Source: Pseudoalteromonas sp. H105 (GTDB lineage Bacteria > Pseudomonadota > Gammaproteobacteria > Enterobacterales > Alteromonadaceae). Taken from it: a stretch of DNA of 64,000 nt. A model generated the notes under the pieces. The model was not told where the DNA came from. It saw nothing but the letters and a program-made list of their open reading frames with translations, and ran no database searches. Shown here one piece after another: positions 37,416 through 48,195 of this stretch. Position 1 is the stretch's first letter; every line of letters starts with the position of its first letter. Location: positions 348,647 to 412,646 of the forward strand of contig NZ_LOFH01000004.1 of the NCBI RefSeq assembly GCF_001469215.1. The letters are read 5' to 3'. The position numbers and the translations under genes were made by a program.

Positions 37416-38069
37416 CTAAGACGCCGACTCAATAGGTTCTAGTTGTAATTTTGCTGCAATAAGTACAGCTTGAGTACGATTATAAACGCCTAGCTTTCTA
37501 AAAATCGCAGTAATGTGCGCTTTTACGGTTGCCTCAGAAATATGTAACTCGTAAGCAATTTGCTTATTGAGTAACCCTTCGTGGAGATATTGCAAAACTT
37601 TATACTGCTGTGGGGTAAGCGATGCGACTTGTGCTGCTATTTCTTTATCTTCGCCTTCGACCGTTGCCACTTTGTCTTTAAGATCAAGTGGTAGCCATAC
37701 ATCTCCATCGAGGATCTGATTAATAGCGCCAGCAATGTCATCTGACGACGATGACTTAGGGATAAACCCCATTGCCCCATAGCTCATGACCTTGGATACA
37801 ATATTAATATCTTCGCTCCCCGACACAACCGCAATAGGTAAGCTTGGATAATCTTCTCTGATTCGAATTAGGCCGTATAAATCGCCATTACCTGGCATGT
37901 GTAGGTCTAGTAATAAGATATCTAAATCTTCTTGCTCGTTAAGCACTTGCAATGTTGTATCAAAGTTTTCAGATTCAAATACTTCTAAATCAGCAAACTT
38001 AGTACTTAATGCCCCTTTTAGTGCTTCACGAAATAACGGGTGGTCGTCCGCTATTAAAAACTGACTCAT
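37416..38069 (-). CDS. crbR: LuxR/NarL-family response regulator, CrbR type
   Basis: 217 residues. The receiver domain has IADDHPLFREALKGAL, phosphoacceptor Asp55 in ILLLDLHMPGNGD and MGFIPKSSS near the conserved Lys. The C-terminal helix-turn-helix is LTPQQYKVLQYLHEGLLNKQIAYELHISEATVKAHITAIFRKLGV. It lies 93 bp after acs on the same strand. The pairing with the upstream symporter-kinase and with acs matches the CrbS/CrbR system, in which CrbR activates acs. It may equally answer to another kinase. Confidence 0.8.
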   Translation of the reverse strand: MSQFLIADDHPLFREALKGALSTKFADLEVFESENFDTTLQVLNEQEDLDILLLDLHMPGNGDLYGLIRIREDYPSLPIAVVSGSEDINIVSKVMSYGAMGFIPKSSSSDDIAGAINQILDGDVWLPLDLKDKVATVEGEDKEIAAQVASLTPQQYKVLQYLHEGLLNKQIAYELHISEATVKAHITAIFRKLGVYNRTQAVLIAAKLQLEPIESAS

Positions 38070-38162
38070 GGTTCACTCCTAATAAATTCGACTGTCATCA
38101 ATTAGATAACAGCCGATATACTACGTTTAGAATCAACTTCTAATCAAGTTTTTAACGCATAT

Positions 38163-40103
38163 TTAACGATTTAATCGGTTCTCGATAAGTTCATCAACTA
38201 CACTCGGATCAGCAAGAGTTGAGGTATCACCTAATTGTTGGTGCTCATTGGCTGCGATTTTGCGCAAAATACGGCGCATAATCTTTCCTGAGCGCGTTTT
38301 AGGTAAACCCGGTGACCATTGAATCATATCTGGTGAAGCAATTGGGCTAAGCTCTTTGCGCACCCAGTTACGTACCTCTTTTGTTAACTCGTCACTCACA
38401 GTTACCCCCTCATTAGGCGTAATGTAAACGTAAATACCTTGGCCTTTAATGTCATGTGGGAAACCAACAACAGCCGCTTCTGCCACCGCTTCGTGAGCAA
38501 CCAATGCACTTTCAATTTCAGCGGTGCCTAAGCGATGCCCAGATACGTTAAGTACGTCATCTACACGACCCGTAATCCAATAGTAACCATCTTCATCACG
38601 ACGACAGCCATCACCAGTAAAATACACACCCGGATAAGCAGAGAAGTAAGTTTGTTCAAAACGCTCATGGTCACCATACACTGTGCGCGCTTGTGAAGGC
38701 CAACTGTCGAGAATAACCAAGTTACCATCGACCGCACCTTCTAGTGTATTCCCTTCGGCATCAAATAAAGCAGGCGCAATACCAAAAAATGGGCGCGTTG
38801 CAGAGCCTGGTTTCATCTCTGTCGCACCTGGAAGCGGTGTGATCATAATGCCGCCAGTTTCAGTCTGCCACCACGTATCAACGATTGGGCAATTACTCTT
38901 ACCAATGCTTTCGTAATACCATGTCCACGCTTCAGGGTTGATAGGCTCCCCCACAGAACCCAACACTCGCAAACTATCACGCTTAGAGGTCGATGTAGGC
39001 TCATCACCTTTCGCCATCAGTGCACGAATGGCTGTTGGCGCGGTATAAAGAATGGTTACGTTATGTTTATCAACCACTTCTCCCATACGACCTGCTGTTG
39101 GGTACGTTGGCACACCTTCAAATAAAACTTGTGTACAACCATTTACTAATGGACCATAAGCAATGTAGCTGTGACCTGTGATCCACCCCACATCAGCGCT
39201 ACACCAAAAAATATCATCTTCTTTTAAGTCAAATACATATTCATGTGTCATTGAGGAATATACTAAATAGCCACCGGTTGTGTGAACAACACCTTTTGGC
39301 TGGCCTGTTGAGCCAGATGTGTAAAGTATAAATAATGGATCTTCTGCATTCATTGGTTCAGGTTCGCACTGTGCTGGTACATCCGCTACTAACTCGTGCC
39401 ACCACACATCGTGTTCGTTCCAATCAACTTCACCGCCTGTTAGCTGGTGAACAACCACATGCTCAATGGTTGTTACTGACTCTTGAGCGACAGCCTCATC
39501 AACGTTTGCTTTTAACGGCACAGTGTTACCTGCACGACGTCCTTCATCTGAGGTGATAACAATTTTTGCGCCAGAGTCTTTAATACGATCCGCAATAGCT
39601 GATGGTGAAAAACCACCAAACACAACTGAGTGAATAGCGCCTAAGCGAGCACATGCTTGCATCGCATAAACGGCTTGTGGCGACATTGGCATGTAAATAG
39701 CTATGCGATCACCCTTTTTGACGCCTAATTTTTTTAGGCCATTGGCAAATTTTGCCACTTCATCATGTAGCTTCTGATAGCTAATATTTTCACTGTGTTC
39801 TGGGTTGTCACCTTCCCAAATTAAGGCTGTTTTGTCAGCTTTTGTTGCAAGATGGCGATCAATACAGTTATAAGAGGCGTTCAACTCGCCATCTTCGTAC
39901 CATTTGATACTAATATGCCCTTTGTCAAAAGAGGTGTTTTTTACCTTAGTATAAGGAGTCGACCAATCAAGGCGCTTACCATGCTCAAACCAAAATTCTT
40001 GAGGATCATCAATAGATTGCTTGTAAAGTGTGTTATATTTGTCGTTATCAACTAACGCTGCATTCTTGATATGTGCAGGAACTGGATAGATACTTTGTGA
40101 CAT
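38163..40103 (-). CDS. acs: acetyl-CoA synthetase
   Basis: 646 residues from the ATG at 40103. The frame also opens at 40115, but GGAG lies seven bases before the ATG that begins [12 protein letters not shown], so that start is chosen. Core motifs are [21 protein letters not shown] (ATP loop), [17 protein letters not shown] and the C-terminal [15 protein letters not shown], whose Lys is the usual acetylation control point. The enzyme turns acetate, ATP and CoA into acetyl-CoA. It is divergent from the porin gene. Confidence 0.96.
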   Translation of the reverse strand: MSQSIYPVPAHIKNAALVDNDKYNTLYKQSIDDPQEFWFEHGKRLDWSTPYTKVKNTSFDKGHISIKWYEDGELNASYNCIDRHLATKADKTALIWEGDNPEHSENISYQKLHDEVAKFANGLKKLGVKKGDRIAIYMPMSPQAVYAMQACARLGAIHSVVFGGFSPSAIADRIKDSGAKIVITSDEGRRAGNTVPLKANVDEAVAQESVTTIEHVVVHQLTGGEVDWNEHDVWWHELVADVPAQCEPEPMNAEDPLFILYTSGSTGQPKGVVHTTGGYLVYSSMTHEYVFDLKEDDIFWCSADVGWITGHSYIAYGPLVNGCTQVLFEGVPTYPTAGRMGEVVDKHNVTILYTAPTAIRALMAKGDEPTSTSKRDSLRVLGSVGEPINPEAWTWYYESIGKSNCPIVDTWWQTETGGIMITPLPGATEMKPGSATRPFFGIAPALFDAEGNTLEGAVDGNLVILDSWPSQARTVYGDHERFEQTYFSAYPGVYFTGDGCRRDEDGYYWITGRVDDVLNVSGHRLGTAEIESALVAHEAVAEAAVVGFPHDIKGQGIYVYITPNEGVTVSDELTKEVRNWVRKELSPIASPDMIQWSPGLPKTRSGKIMRRILRKIAANEHQQLGDTSTLADPSVVDELIENRLNR

Positions 40104-40393
40104 AGTCGTCTCCATTTTTAATTACTTGCCAAAGGCCTGTACCAAGGATTACCCAGCATCGCGAATGAAAGTATTAGACCTTAGTTGTAATACTCTTTTT
40201 AACATGCCGTAATCACAGTACATATAGCAGCTATAACCTTGATGTTTACCATAATGAAGGTTAACTCCCTTGTTTTTTCAAGTCTACCTGCGTGCCACCT
40301 TAGTCTAATAGACCAATAGGTAATTGAGTAAAAAGCGTACATCATCAAAAGTGACATTAAAGTATAACAACTAAATCGAATAGGAAATAAATC

Positions 40394-41560
40394 ATGGCAA
40401 CAAAAACTATTTTACTTAAATCGCTCACCGCAGCGGCTGTTTTGAGCGTGCTTAGTACTGGCGCACACGCTGCAAAATTAGGCGATACAAATGTAAGCTA
40501 CGGTGGCTATGTCAAACTTGATGCGATGTGGAGTGATTATTCAGATGGCGTACCAAGTGGCGGAAGTATTGGTCGTGATTTTTATGTGCCTGGTACAACG
40601 CCTGTAGGTTCTGATACCGACAGTGATGCTGTATTTGATATGCATGCCCGCCAATCTCGATTCTTCTTTGGCACAGCCACTAAATTAGACGATGGAAAAG
40701 AAATAAAAACTAAAATTGAAATCGACTTTATTGCTTCAGCCCCCGGTGGCAATGAACGAGTCAGTAATTCGTACGCACCAAGAGTTCGCCAAGCATTCAT
40801 TACTTATGACGGTTGGTTATTTGGTCAAGCATGGTCAAATTTTCAAAATGTGGGAGCTTTGCCTGAAACGCTAGACTTTGTAGGCCCTGCAGAAGGCACC
40901 GTGTTTGTTCGCCAAGCTCAAGCTCGTTATACATCTGGTAACTTCTCTTTCTCAATAGAAAACCCTGAAAGCACAGTAACAACAGCAGGTGGCGCGCGTG
41001 TTGCCACCGATGATGCCTCTCTACCTGACTTTACTGCACGCTACACAATGAACGCTGATTGGGGCCAGTTTGTAGTTACAGGCCTCGCACGCCAATTAAC
41101 GTATAAACAAAATGGGATTGACGCTGATGAAACCTCTTTAGGTGTTAGCGCATCAGGTAAAGTTAACATGGGTAAAAATAACCTTAAGTTCATGCTAACT
41201 CAAGGTCAAGGGTTAGGCCGTTATGTCGGGTTGAATACTGCACACGGTGCTGTACTTAACGGCGATGAATTAGATGCGATTGACTCAACATCTGGTTTTA
41301 TTGCTTACCAACAACACTGGAACAGTCAATGGCGTTCAACCTTCCTGTATTCATTCTTATCTGCTGACAATAATGAGAATTTACTTGCCGTTACTGGCGA
41401 TCCTACAAAAACAAGCCAAAGCTTTAGTGCCAACATTCTTTATTCACCGGTTAAAAAATTGACCTTTGGTGCTGAGTATAAGCACGCTGAACGTGAATTA
41501 GAAAGCGGTAATGATGGCGATATGGACCGCTTACAGTTTTCTGTTAAGTATGCATTTTAA
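40394..41560 (+). CDS. DcaP-like outer-membrane porin
   Basis: 388 residues. A signal peptide (ending STGAHA) precedes NVSYGGYVKLDAMWSDY, followed by alternating amphipathic strands such as ARQSRFFFGTATKLDDGKEIKTKIEIDF and a terminal strand LQFSVKYAF with the C-terminal Phe that BAM recognises. The pattern fits DcaP-like trimeric porins, which pass small carboxylates. Its place opposite acs suggests an outer-membrane entry route for acetate or similar acids, but this is inference. Confidence 0.8.
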   Translation: MATKTILLKSLTAAAVLSVLSTGAHAAKLGDTNVSYGGYVKLDAMWSDYSDGVPSGGSIGRDFYVPGTTPVGSDTDSDAVFDMHARQSRFFFGTATKLDDGKEIKTKIEIDFIASAPGGNERVSNSYAPRVRQAFITYDGWLFGQAWSNFQNVGALPETLDFVGPAEGTVFVRQAQARYTSGNFSFSIENPESTVTTAGGARVATDDASLPDFTARYTMNADWGQFVVTGLARQLTYKQNGIDADETSLGVSASGKVNMGKNNLKFMLTQGQGLGRYVGLNTAHGAVLNGDELDAIDSTSGFIAYQQHWNSQWRSTFLYSFLSADNNENLLAVTGDPTKTSQSFSANILYSPVKKLTFGAEYKHAERELESGNDGDMDRLQFSVKYAF

Positions 41561-41590
41561 TTTCCACATTTTTTCCTAGTTATCTCCTAA

Positions 41591-41613
41591 AGCGGCCACT
41601 GGCCGCTTTTATT
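41591..41613 (+). terminator. terminator after the porin gene
   Basis: AGCGGCC, loop ACT, GGCCGCT, followed by TTT A TTT: a compact GC-rich stem with a T-rich tail. Confidence 0.8.
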
Positions 41614-41647
41614 TCATTTAAATCAATAAAACCCACCTAAACACAAT

Positions 41648-41662
41648 TGCAAATAACTCTCA
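41648..41662. promoter_or_regulatory. Fur-box-like site before the TonB receptor
   Basis: The reverse strand reads TGAGAGTTATTTGCA, matching 10 of 14 fixed positions of the 7-1-7 Fur pattern TGATAAT-N-ATTATCA. It lies 45 bp before the chosen start, a sensible place for iron repression. Confidence 0.4.
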
Positions 41663-41706
41663 TTTAGATTAAATTACGCATTAATTTGAACTTTATGGAA
41701 TGTCAT

Positions 41707-43836
41707 ATGTCTGCTTTGCCACTTTTACGATTATCAAAACTCGCTATCTGTACCTCTTTTGCATTAGGTAGTATTGCCCACGCTACATCGCAAAATAACA
41801 ATAATGACTCAGATAAATCTTACGAAAAAATAGCTGTGTATGGGCAGCACTATAAAAACTACATCACAGAAGATGCGCAATCAGCAACCAAACTTGGTCT
41901 AACAATAAAAGAAACGCCACAGTCAGTATCTGTCATATCGCGCGCATTAATGGATGACTTCTCGTTAGATGATATCAATGCGGTACTCGAAACAACACCA
42001 GGGGTAACCGTTGAACAAATAGAAACCGATCGTACTTATTTTAAAGCTCGTGGATTTGAAATCACAAACTTCCAAATTAATGGTATGGGTACGCCGCAAG
42101 ATAATGGCTCAATTCAAGGCACATTAGACACCGCAATTTTTGAAAGTGTTGAAGTCGTTCGTGGTGCCAACGGTTTAATGACCGGTGCAGGGAACCCTTC
42201 AGCAACCGTAAATATGGTGCTCAAAAAACCAACATATCAAACGCAAATAAGCGCCTCTGCATCGTATGGCTCATGGGATAATAAGCGAATAGAACTCGAT
42301 GCCTCCACTGCACTAGCAGAGGACCATGCTGTACGTGTTGCTTTTACAAAACAAACAACAGACTCCTACCTAGACCGTTATAAACAAGACAAAACAATCT
42401 ATTACTTTGCCTACGAAGGCCAACTCACTTCAAGCACTGTTTTATCTGTTAACTATGTTGACCAGCAAAAAGACGCAGACAGCCCTCTCTGGGGTGCACT
42501 GCCACTTTATTATAGTGACGGTAGTGCAACTAATTTTAATACATCAACTAGTACCGCAGCGGATTGGTCATACTGGAATAACTCAACAGAGCAACTTTTT
42601 GTCTCTTTAGAGCAAAGTATAGCCAATACTTGGTTATTAAAAGCCAGCTATGCACACCTTGTAAATGAGCAAGATTCAAATCTTTTTTATGTCTATGGCA
42701 CTCCTAACCATGAAACAGGCCTTGGTTTAACAGGTTACGCTAGTGAGTATGACCACAAAGATAAGCACGATATCCTTGACTTATATGCTGCTGGTAAATT
42801 TAACGTGTTTGGTATGGAGCACGACTTATCGTTTGGTGTAAATCAAGCTGATATGGATAATATCGATAAGTCACTGTACGACTTCACCACTGGCAATGGT
42901 TTTCCTGCCATGCCAGAGTTGGGAGGTTGGGATGGTATTGCGCCAGCGCCTACATTAACCGATGGCTTAACTGGGGCTGATGTTACCAACAGACAACGCT
43001 CTGCCTATATTTCGACACGCATCCGTACTACTAATTCACTGAGTTTATTAGCGGGTGTTAGCCATGTAAATTGGCAGTCCAAAGGTGAGTCATACGGCAC
43101 AGCTAAAGATAAAGACAGCGACCAAACGATTCCTTATTTTGGTACGGTTTATGACATTAACGAAAATGTCTCTGCTTATGCTAGCTACACTGAAACTTTT
43201 GTGCCGCAAACTGAACGAGATATCACTGGTGATTACTTAGACCCTATAACCGGAGAAAGCCGTGAAATAGGTATAAAAGCACAACTGCTAGATAACGATC
43301 TCTTTGTTACATTAGCCTACTTCGATGCAAAACAAGTCGGTCTTGCCGTTGCTATTGCGGGTTCAGCACCAGATGACACTCGCTATTATGGTGCGGATGG
43401 TATTAGTAGTGACGGTTTTGAAGTTGAACTCAGTGGTAAGATTAGTGACACACTGAGCACAAGCTTTAGCTATAGCACCATCAATATTGAAGGCGATGAG
43501 CTGGTCAAAAATTACACGCCAAAAAATCAATATAAATTAGCAATCACGCATAAGCTACCAGAGTTTGATGGATTAACGGTTGGTTTGAATTATCGCTGGC
43601 AAGATGACACCAAGCGTATTCAGCCAACAACATCATTAGGGGTTACGCCAGTAACTAAACAAGATGCATTTGGCATTTTAAATCTAATGGCAACTTACGA
43701 TATTACCGACAACATTGGGGTATCGTTTAACCTTAATAATGTCACCAATGAAAAGTACCTCCATAGCTTATATTGGGAACAAGGCTACTATGGCGCACCA
43801 CGCAGCTATGGTATTTCAATGAACTGGCAACTGTAA
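41707..43836 (+). CDS. TonB-dependent siderophore receptor
   Basis: 709 residues from the ATG at 41707; an ATG at 41695 and a TTG at 41686 are also in frame. Signal peptide MSALPLLRLSKLAICTSFALGSIAHA. The plug domain has TIKETPQSVSVISRALMDDF, LETTPGVTVEQIE, FKARGFEITNFQINGM and VVRGANGLMTGAGNPSATVNMVLK, the wording of FhuE/FpvA-type receptors. The barrel ends YGAPRSYGISMNWQL. It should import a ferric siderophore of hydroxamate or mixed type with TonB energy. No siderophore synthesis genes are adjacent, so it may take up foreign siderophores. Confidence 0.9.
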   Translation: MSALPLLRLSKLAICTSFALGSIAHATSQNNNNDSDKSYEKIAVYGQHYKNYITEDAQSATKLGLTIKETPQSVSVISRALMDDFSLDDINAVLETTPGVTVEQIETDRTYFKARGFEITNFQINGMGTPQDNGSIQGTLDTAIFESVEVVRGANGLMTGAGNPSATVNMVLKKPTYQTQISASASYGSWDNKRIELDASTALAEDHAVRVAFTKQTTDSYLDRYKQDKTIYYFAYEGQLTSSTVLSVNYVDQQKDADSPLWGALPLYYSDGSATNFNTSTSTAADWSYWNNSTEQLFVSLEQSIANTWLLKASYAHLVNEQDSNLFYVYGTPNHETGLGLTGYASEYDHKDKHDILDLYAAGKFNVFGMEHDLSFGVNQADMDNIDKSLYDFTTGNGFPAMPELGGWDGIAPAPTLTDGLTGADVTNRQRSAYISTRIRTTNSLSLLAGVSHVNWQSKGESYGTAKDKDSDQTIPYFGTVYDINENVSAYASYTETFVPQTERDITGDYLDPITGESREIGIKAQLLDNDLFVTLAYFDAKQVGLAVAIAGSAPDDTRYYGADGISSDGFEVELSGKISDTLSTSFSYSTINIEGDELVKNYTPKNQYKLAITHKLPEFDGLTVGLNYRWQDDTKRIQPTTSLGVTPVTKQDAFGILNLMATYDITDNIGVSFNLNNVTNEKYLHSLYWEQGYYGAPRSYGISMNWQL

Positions 43837-43849
43837 TTGACTCAAATAC

Positions 43850-43885
43850 AAAAAAGCCGCTAAATTGTATATTTAGCGGCTTTTT
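43850..43885. terminator. bidirectional terminator
   Basis: AAAAAAGCCGCTAAAT and ATTTAGCGGCTTTTT form a long symmetric stem between the receptor gene and the convergent recA. Confidence 0.9.
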
Positions 43886-43927
43886 GTTGTTAAGTGCGGG
43901 TCAAATCGCGCTTACTCTCTAATACTT

Positions 43928-44974
43928 TTATAATTCATCTTCAGCGATTAAGCCTGTATCTTCACCATCTTCTGGCTTAATTTCAGCTTTTAAAAGCAAC
44001 ATTTCACGAAGTTTGCCTTCAATCTCGTCTGCAATTTCAGGGTTCTCTTTCAAGAACTTAATTGAGTTTGATTTACCTTGACCCACTTTACTACCATTGT
44101 AGCTGTACCATGCGCCGGCTTTTTCAACTATTTTGTGTTTTACACCTAAGTCGATAAGCTCACCCTGTTTAGAAATACCTTCGCCATACATGATAATAAA
44201 TTCAGCTTGCTTAAATGGCGGTGCGACTTTGTTTTTAACCACTTTAACGCGGGTTTCGTTACCAACGACTTCGTCACCTTCTTTCACAGAACCGATGCGG
44301 CGAATATCTAAACGCACTGATGCGTAGAATTTAAGTGCATTACCACCGGTTGTTGTTTCAGGATTACCAAACATAACACCAATTTTCATACGAATTTGGT
44401 TAATGAAAATACAAAGTGTATTTGAGCGCTTAATGTTACCTGTTAGCTTACGTAATGCCTGTGACATTAAACGTGCTTGCAAGCCCATGTGCGAATCGCC
44501 CATGTCGCCTTCAATCTCAGCTTTAGGTGTTAATGCAGCAACAGAATCGACAATAACAACATCAACGGCACTTGAGCGAACTAACATGTCACAAATTTCT
44601 AGCGCTTGCTCACCCGTATCAGGTTGCGATACTAAAAGGTCATCAATATTTACACCTAACTTTTGCGCATATACAGGGTCAAGTGCATGCTCAGCATCAA
44701 CGAACGCACACGTTTTGCCTTCTTTTTGCGCCTGAGCGATAACTTGTAGAGTTAAAGTTGTTTTACCTGATGATTCAGGACCATACACTTCAACAATACG
44801 TCCCATAGGTAAACCACCTATGCCTAATGCGATATCGATACCCAGTGAACCTGTTGATACAGCTTCAATGTCTAGTGCTTTATTGTCACCCAATTTCATG
44901 ATTGAGCCTTTACCAAATTGACGCTCAATTTGTGATAAAGCTGCATCTAACGCTTTTTGTTTGTTATCGTTCAT
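43928..44974 (-). CDS. recA: recombinase RecA
   Basis: 348 residues from the ATG at 44974; a TTG four codons earlier is in frame, but GGAG sits correctly before the ATG. Walker A is GPESSGKTT, the L2 segment is [28 protein letters not shown], and the acidic tail [18 protein letters not shown] is present. RecA forms filaments on single-stranded DNA, pairs homologous strands and triggers LexA cleavage. The promoter carries a LexA box. Confidence 0.98.
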   Translation of the reverse strand: MNDNKQKALDAALSQIERQFGKGSIMKLGDNKALDIEAVSTGSLGIDIALGIGGLPMGRIVEVYGPESSGKTTLTLQVIAQAQKEGKTCAFVDAEHALDPVYAQKLGVNIDDLLVSQPDTGEQALEICDMLVRSSAVDVVIVDSVAALTPKAEIEGDMGDSHMGLQARLMSQALRKLTGNIKRSNTLCIFINQIRMKIGVMFGNPETTTGGNALKFYASVRLDIRRIGSVKEGDEVVGNETRVKVVKNKVAPPFKQAEFIIMYGEGISKQGELIDLGVKHKIVEKAGAWYSYNGSKVGQGKSNSIKFLKENPEIADEIEGKLREMLLLKAEIKPEDGEDTGLIAEDEL

Positions 44975-45004
44975 TTCGTTCTCCAAATCCGGCTAATGCA
45001 GACA

Positions 45005-45032
45005 AGTATACTGTATGAAATCACAGTATCAA
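45005..45032 (-). promoter_or_regulatory. recA promoter with embedded LexA (SOS) box
   Basis: On the minus strand: -35 TTGATA (45032-45027), a 16-bp spacer that is exactly the LexA box CTGTGATTTCATACAG (45026-45011), and -10 TATACT (45010-45005). The box has perfect CTGT-N8-ACAG. The arrangement is the same as in E. coli recA. Confidence 0.95.
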
Positions 45033-45042
45033 GCTAATTTTA

Positions 45043-45531
45043 TCAATTTATCTTATCTATTAAACATTTTAATGCATAAACAATAGCTTGCACTCTAACT
45101 TCGGCTCTATCACCGCTAAAAATCTGCTGACTAGGATACGGTTCATCGCCAATTTTGATGCAAAACCAGACCAATCCAACAGGTTTATCACTACTGCCAC
45201 CACCGGGCCCTGCAACCCCAGAAATAGCGATTGCAATGTCAGCATTCGCAGCCTTACTCGCTCCTTCAGCCATTTCTAATACGACTTGCTCACTCACTGC
45301 ACCAAAGTCAGATAATGTCTGTAAACTTACGTCCAGTAAATCGTGCTTAGCTTGATTGCTATAAGTGACAAACGCTCGGTCAAGATAGGCAGAACTTCCA
45401 GGGGTGTCTGTCAATGCATAACTCACCCCACCACCTGTACATGACTCAGCGGTAGTGATCCATAAGCATTTATCCGTTAAAATAGCCCCTAATTGCGCAG
45501 CAAGTGTTTTAATCTCTTGATGTAACTCCAT
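45043..45531 (-). CDS. pncC: nicotinamide-nucleotide amidase (CinA C-terminal domain)
   Basis: 162 residues from the ATG at 45531 ([13 protein letters not shown]); an upstream extension of 21 codons runs into mutS and is unlikely. Family motifs are [18 protein letters not shown], with the catalytic Ser and nearby Lys-type pocket, and [23 protein letters not shown]. The enzyme deamidates NMN in pyridine-nucleotide salvage. It is the stand-alone form, placed just before recA as in E. coli. Confidence 0.93.
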   Translation of the reverse strand: MELHQEIKTLAAQLGAILTDKCLWITTAESCTGGGVSYALTDTPGSSAYLDRAFVTYSNQAKHDLLDVSLQTLSDFGAVSEQVVLEMAEGASKAANADIAIAISGVAGPGGGSSDKPVGLVWFCIKIGDEPYPSQQIFSGDRAEVRVQAIVYALKCLIDKIN

Positions 45532-45552
45532 ATTCAGCCTTTGGGTAAATAC

Positions 45553-48123
45553 ATGTCGTTTGATCTTTATGCACCACACACAATAAGTCAACAAACTCCG
45601 ATGATGCAGCAGTATCTAAAAATAAAATCTGAACATCGTGATATTTTATTGTTTTATCGAATGGGCGATTTTTACGAATTATTTTTCGATGACGCAAAAC
45701 GTGCCGCGCAATTGTTAGATATTTCGCAAACACATCGCGGCAAAGCCGGTGGTGACCCAATTCCAATGGCCGGTGTGCCTTATCATGCTGTTGAAAACTA
45801 CCTTGCGCGATTAGTGCAAATGGGTGAATCCGTCGCAATTTGTGAACAAGTGGGCGATCCTGCAACAAGTAAAGGCCCTGTAGAGCGTAAAGTGGTCCGT
45901 ATTGTTACTCCTGGTACCATTTCTGACGAAGCACTATTACAAGAACGTCAAGATAATTTACTTACCAGTGTTTGGCAGAGTAAAAAAGGGCTTTATGGTA
46001 TCGCTTATTTAGACATCAACTCGGGTCAATTTAACATTGTTGAAGCTAATACAGATGAAGCATTTAGTTCAACATTACAGCGTTTAGCACCCGCAGAGTT
46101 ACTTTATAGCGAAGACTTTGCCAACGTGCACTTAATCGAACATATTAAAGGTATTCGCCGTCGCCCTGAGTGGGAGTTCGATTTAGATACTGCGCAGCAT
46201 TTGTTGTGCGATCAATTTGGTACTAAAGATCTCATTGGCTTTGGTGTTGATAAAGCTAAAGCAGCACTTGTCGCAGCGGGTTGCTTAATGCAATACGTCA
46301 AAGACACGCAACGTATTGCTCTTCCTCATATCCGTGCAATCACCCTTGAACATAACGAGCATGCTGTGATTCTTGACGCTGCCACACGGAAAAACTTAGA
46401 GTTAACTGTCAACCTATCTGGTGGTTATGAAAATACCCTTGCACAAGTTCTAGATAAAACAGCAACAGCAATGGGTTCACGTTTGTTAAAGCGCCGTATT
46501 CATACACCTGTGCGTTCAAAATCAGAACTCAATGCGCGCCTCAACGCAATAAGCGCCATAATAGATGCGCAACTGTGTGGTGAACTACATGATTCACTTA
46601 AACAAATTGGTGATATAGAGCGGGTTATTGCACGATTAGCACTGTGGACAGCAAGACCGCGCGATTTAACTCGCCTACGCAGTGCATTACAAGCATTAAG
46701 CCCATTACATGAATTGCTAAATGACGCTAGCAACCCCCGCATAGCACAGATCATTAGCGACTCACCCGTGTTACCAGAACTTCAAGCACTCTTAGAGCAA
46801 GCGGTCATAGAAAATCCACCGGTACTCATACGTGATGGTGGTGTGATTGCACCTGGCTATAATAGCGAACTCGATGAGTGGCGCGCATTGAGTCAAGGCG
46901 CAACAAATGTGCTTGAGCAATTAGAACAACGCGAACGCGAGCGTACGGGGATCAGTACATTAAAAATAGGCTATAACAAAGTACACGGCTTTTTTATAGA
47001 AGTCAGCCGCGCCAACGCCCATTTAGTACCCGCAGATTATATTCGTCGTCAAACACTTAAAAATAACGAACGCTATATTATTCCAGAGCTTAAAGAGCAT
47101 GAAGACAAAGTGCTTGGCAGTCAGTCAAAGGCGCTAGCACTTGAAAAGCAACTTTACGAGCAGCTCTTTGAATTTATTGCCCCACATATAGAACAACTTC
47201 AAATGATGGCCAGTGCATTGGCTGATTTAGATGTGCTCAATAACCTTGCAGAACGCGCAATCGCACTTAACTATGCAAAACCTGAGCTATGCGATAATGA
47301 TGACATCAGTATTAAACAAGGTCGCCACCCTGTGGTTGAGCAAGTAATGAAAGACCCATTCATTGCAAACCCAGTTGAGTTAAATAATCAACGAAAAATG
47401 TTAATTATCACAGGGCCGAATATGGGTGGTAAATCAACCTATATGCGCCAAACAGCACTGATCGTTTTGATGGCTCACATTGGCTCTTTTGTACCCGCAG
47501 ACAGTGCAAAAATAGGTAACATTGATCGTATATTTACGCGCATTGGTGCAAGCGATGATCTTGCCTCAGGACGCTCAACCTTTATGGTTGAAATGACCGA
47601 AACGGCAACCATTTTAAACAATGCAACCGCACAGTCATTGGTGTTAATGGATGAAATAGGCCGTGGTACCAGTACCTATGACGGCTTATCATTAGCCTAT
47701 GCAACGGCAGACCATTTAGCATCAAAAATTTCAGCTAAAACATTGTTTGCAACACACTACTTTGAATTAACAGAACTCGCTGAGCAACAAGCTGGACTGG
47801 TCAATGTTCATCTCGATGCCATTGAGCATAACGATACAATTGCGTTTATGCACACCGTACTTGATGGCGCAGCAAGCAAAAGTTTTGGATTACAAGTCGC
47901 AGCGCTAGCCGGCGTACCGAAAGCTGTGATAAAACAAGCGAAGCAAAAGCTAAAAATGCTTGAAAACCATCAACCTGTTACCGCTGATTTAAATGCGCAG
48001 CAAGCATCATTGTTTGATAATGAACCGAGCGAAGTTGAAGCTCAGCTCGCAGGCGCAGATTTAGATAACTTAAGCCCACGCCAAGCTCAAGACTTACTCT
48101 ATAAATTAAAAGCGCTACTATAA
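45553..48123 (+). CDS. mutS: DNA mismatch repair ATPase MutS
   Basis: 856 residues from the ATG at 45553; the frame also has a TTG at 45541. The mismatch-binding Phe-x-Glu is in [11 protein letters not shown], and the ATPase has [19 protein letters not shown] (Walker A), [22 protein letters not shown] (Walker B) and [11 protein letters not shown]. The C-terminal tetramer region ([20 protein letters not shown]) is present. It recognises mispairs and recruits MutL. Only 21 bp separate its start from that of pncC on the other strand, so its promoter must lie within pncC. Confidence 0.97.
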   Translation: MSFDLYAPHTISQQTPMMQQYLKIKSEHRDILLFYRMGDFYELFFDDAKRAAQLLDISQTHRGKAGGDPIPMAGVPYHAVENYLARLVQMGESVAICEQVGDPATSKGPVERKVVRIVTPGTISDEALLQERQDNLLTSVWQSKKGLYGIAYLDINSGQFNIVEANTDEAFSSTLQRLAPAELLYSEDFANVHLIEHIKGIRRRPEWEFDLDTAQHLLCDQFGTKDLIGFGVDKAKAALVAAGCLMQYVKDTQRIALPHIRAITLEHNEHAVILDAATRKNLELTVNLSGGYENTLAQVLDKTATAMGSRLLKRRIHTPVRSKSELNARLNAISAIIDAQLCGELHDSLKQIGDIERVIARLALWTARPRDLTRLRSALQALSPLHELLNDASNPRIAQIISDSPVLPELQALLEQAVIENPPVLIRDGGVIAPGYNSELDEWRALSQGATNVLEQLEQRERERTGISTLKIGYNKVHGFFIEVSRANAHLVPADYIRRQTLKNNERYIIPELKEHEDKVLGSQSKALALEKQLYEQLFEFIAPHIEQLQMMASALADLDVLNNLAERAIALNYAKPELCDNDDISIKQGRHPVVEQVMKDPFIANPVELNNQRKMLIITGPNMGGKSTYMRQTALIVLMAHIGSFVPADSAKIGNIDRIFTRIGASDDLASGRSTFMVEMTETATILNNATAQSLVLMDEIGRGTSTYDGLSLAYATADHLASKISAKTLFATHYFELTELAEQQAGLVNVHLDAIEHNDTIAFMHTVLDGAASKSFGLQVAALAGVPKAVIKQAKQKLKMLENHQPVTADLNAQQASLFDNEPSEVEAQLAGADLDNLSPRQAQDLLYKLKALL

Positions 48124-48138
48124 ATTTACGCAATAAAA

Positions 48139-48162
48139 AGCTGAAGAGTAACCTCTTCAGCT
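48139..48162. terminator. hairpin between mutS and rpoS
   Basis: AGCTGAAGAG, loop TAAC, CTCTTCAGCT: a perfect 10-bp stem between convergent genes, flanked by A/T-rich runs. Confidence 0.75.
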
Positions 48163-48195
48163 ATAAATTTTATTATGAGTGTGGGTTTTTAAACG

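Noticed and set aside
40116..40393. Crp site between acs and the porin gene
   Set aside because: TGTGATTACGGCATGTTA (minus strand near 40200) has only one good half.
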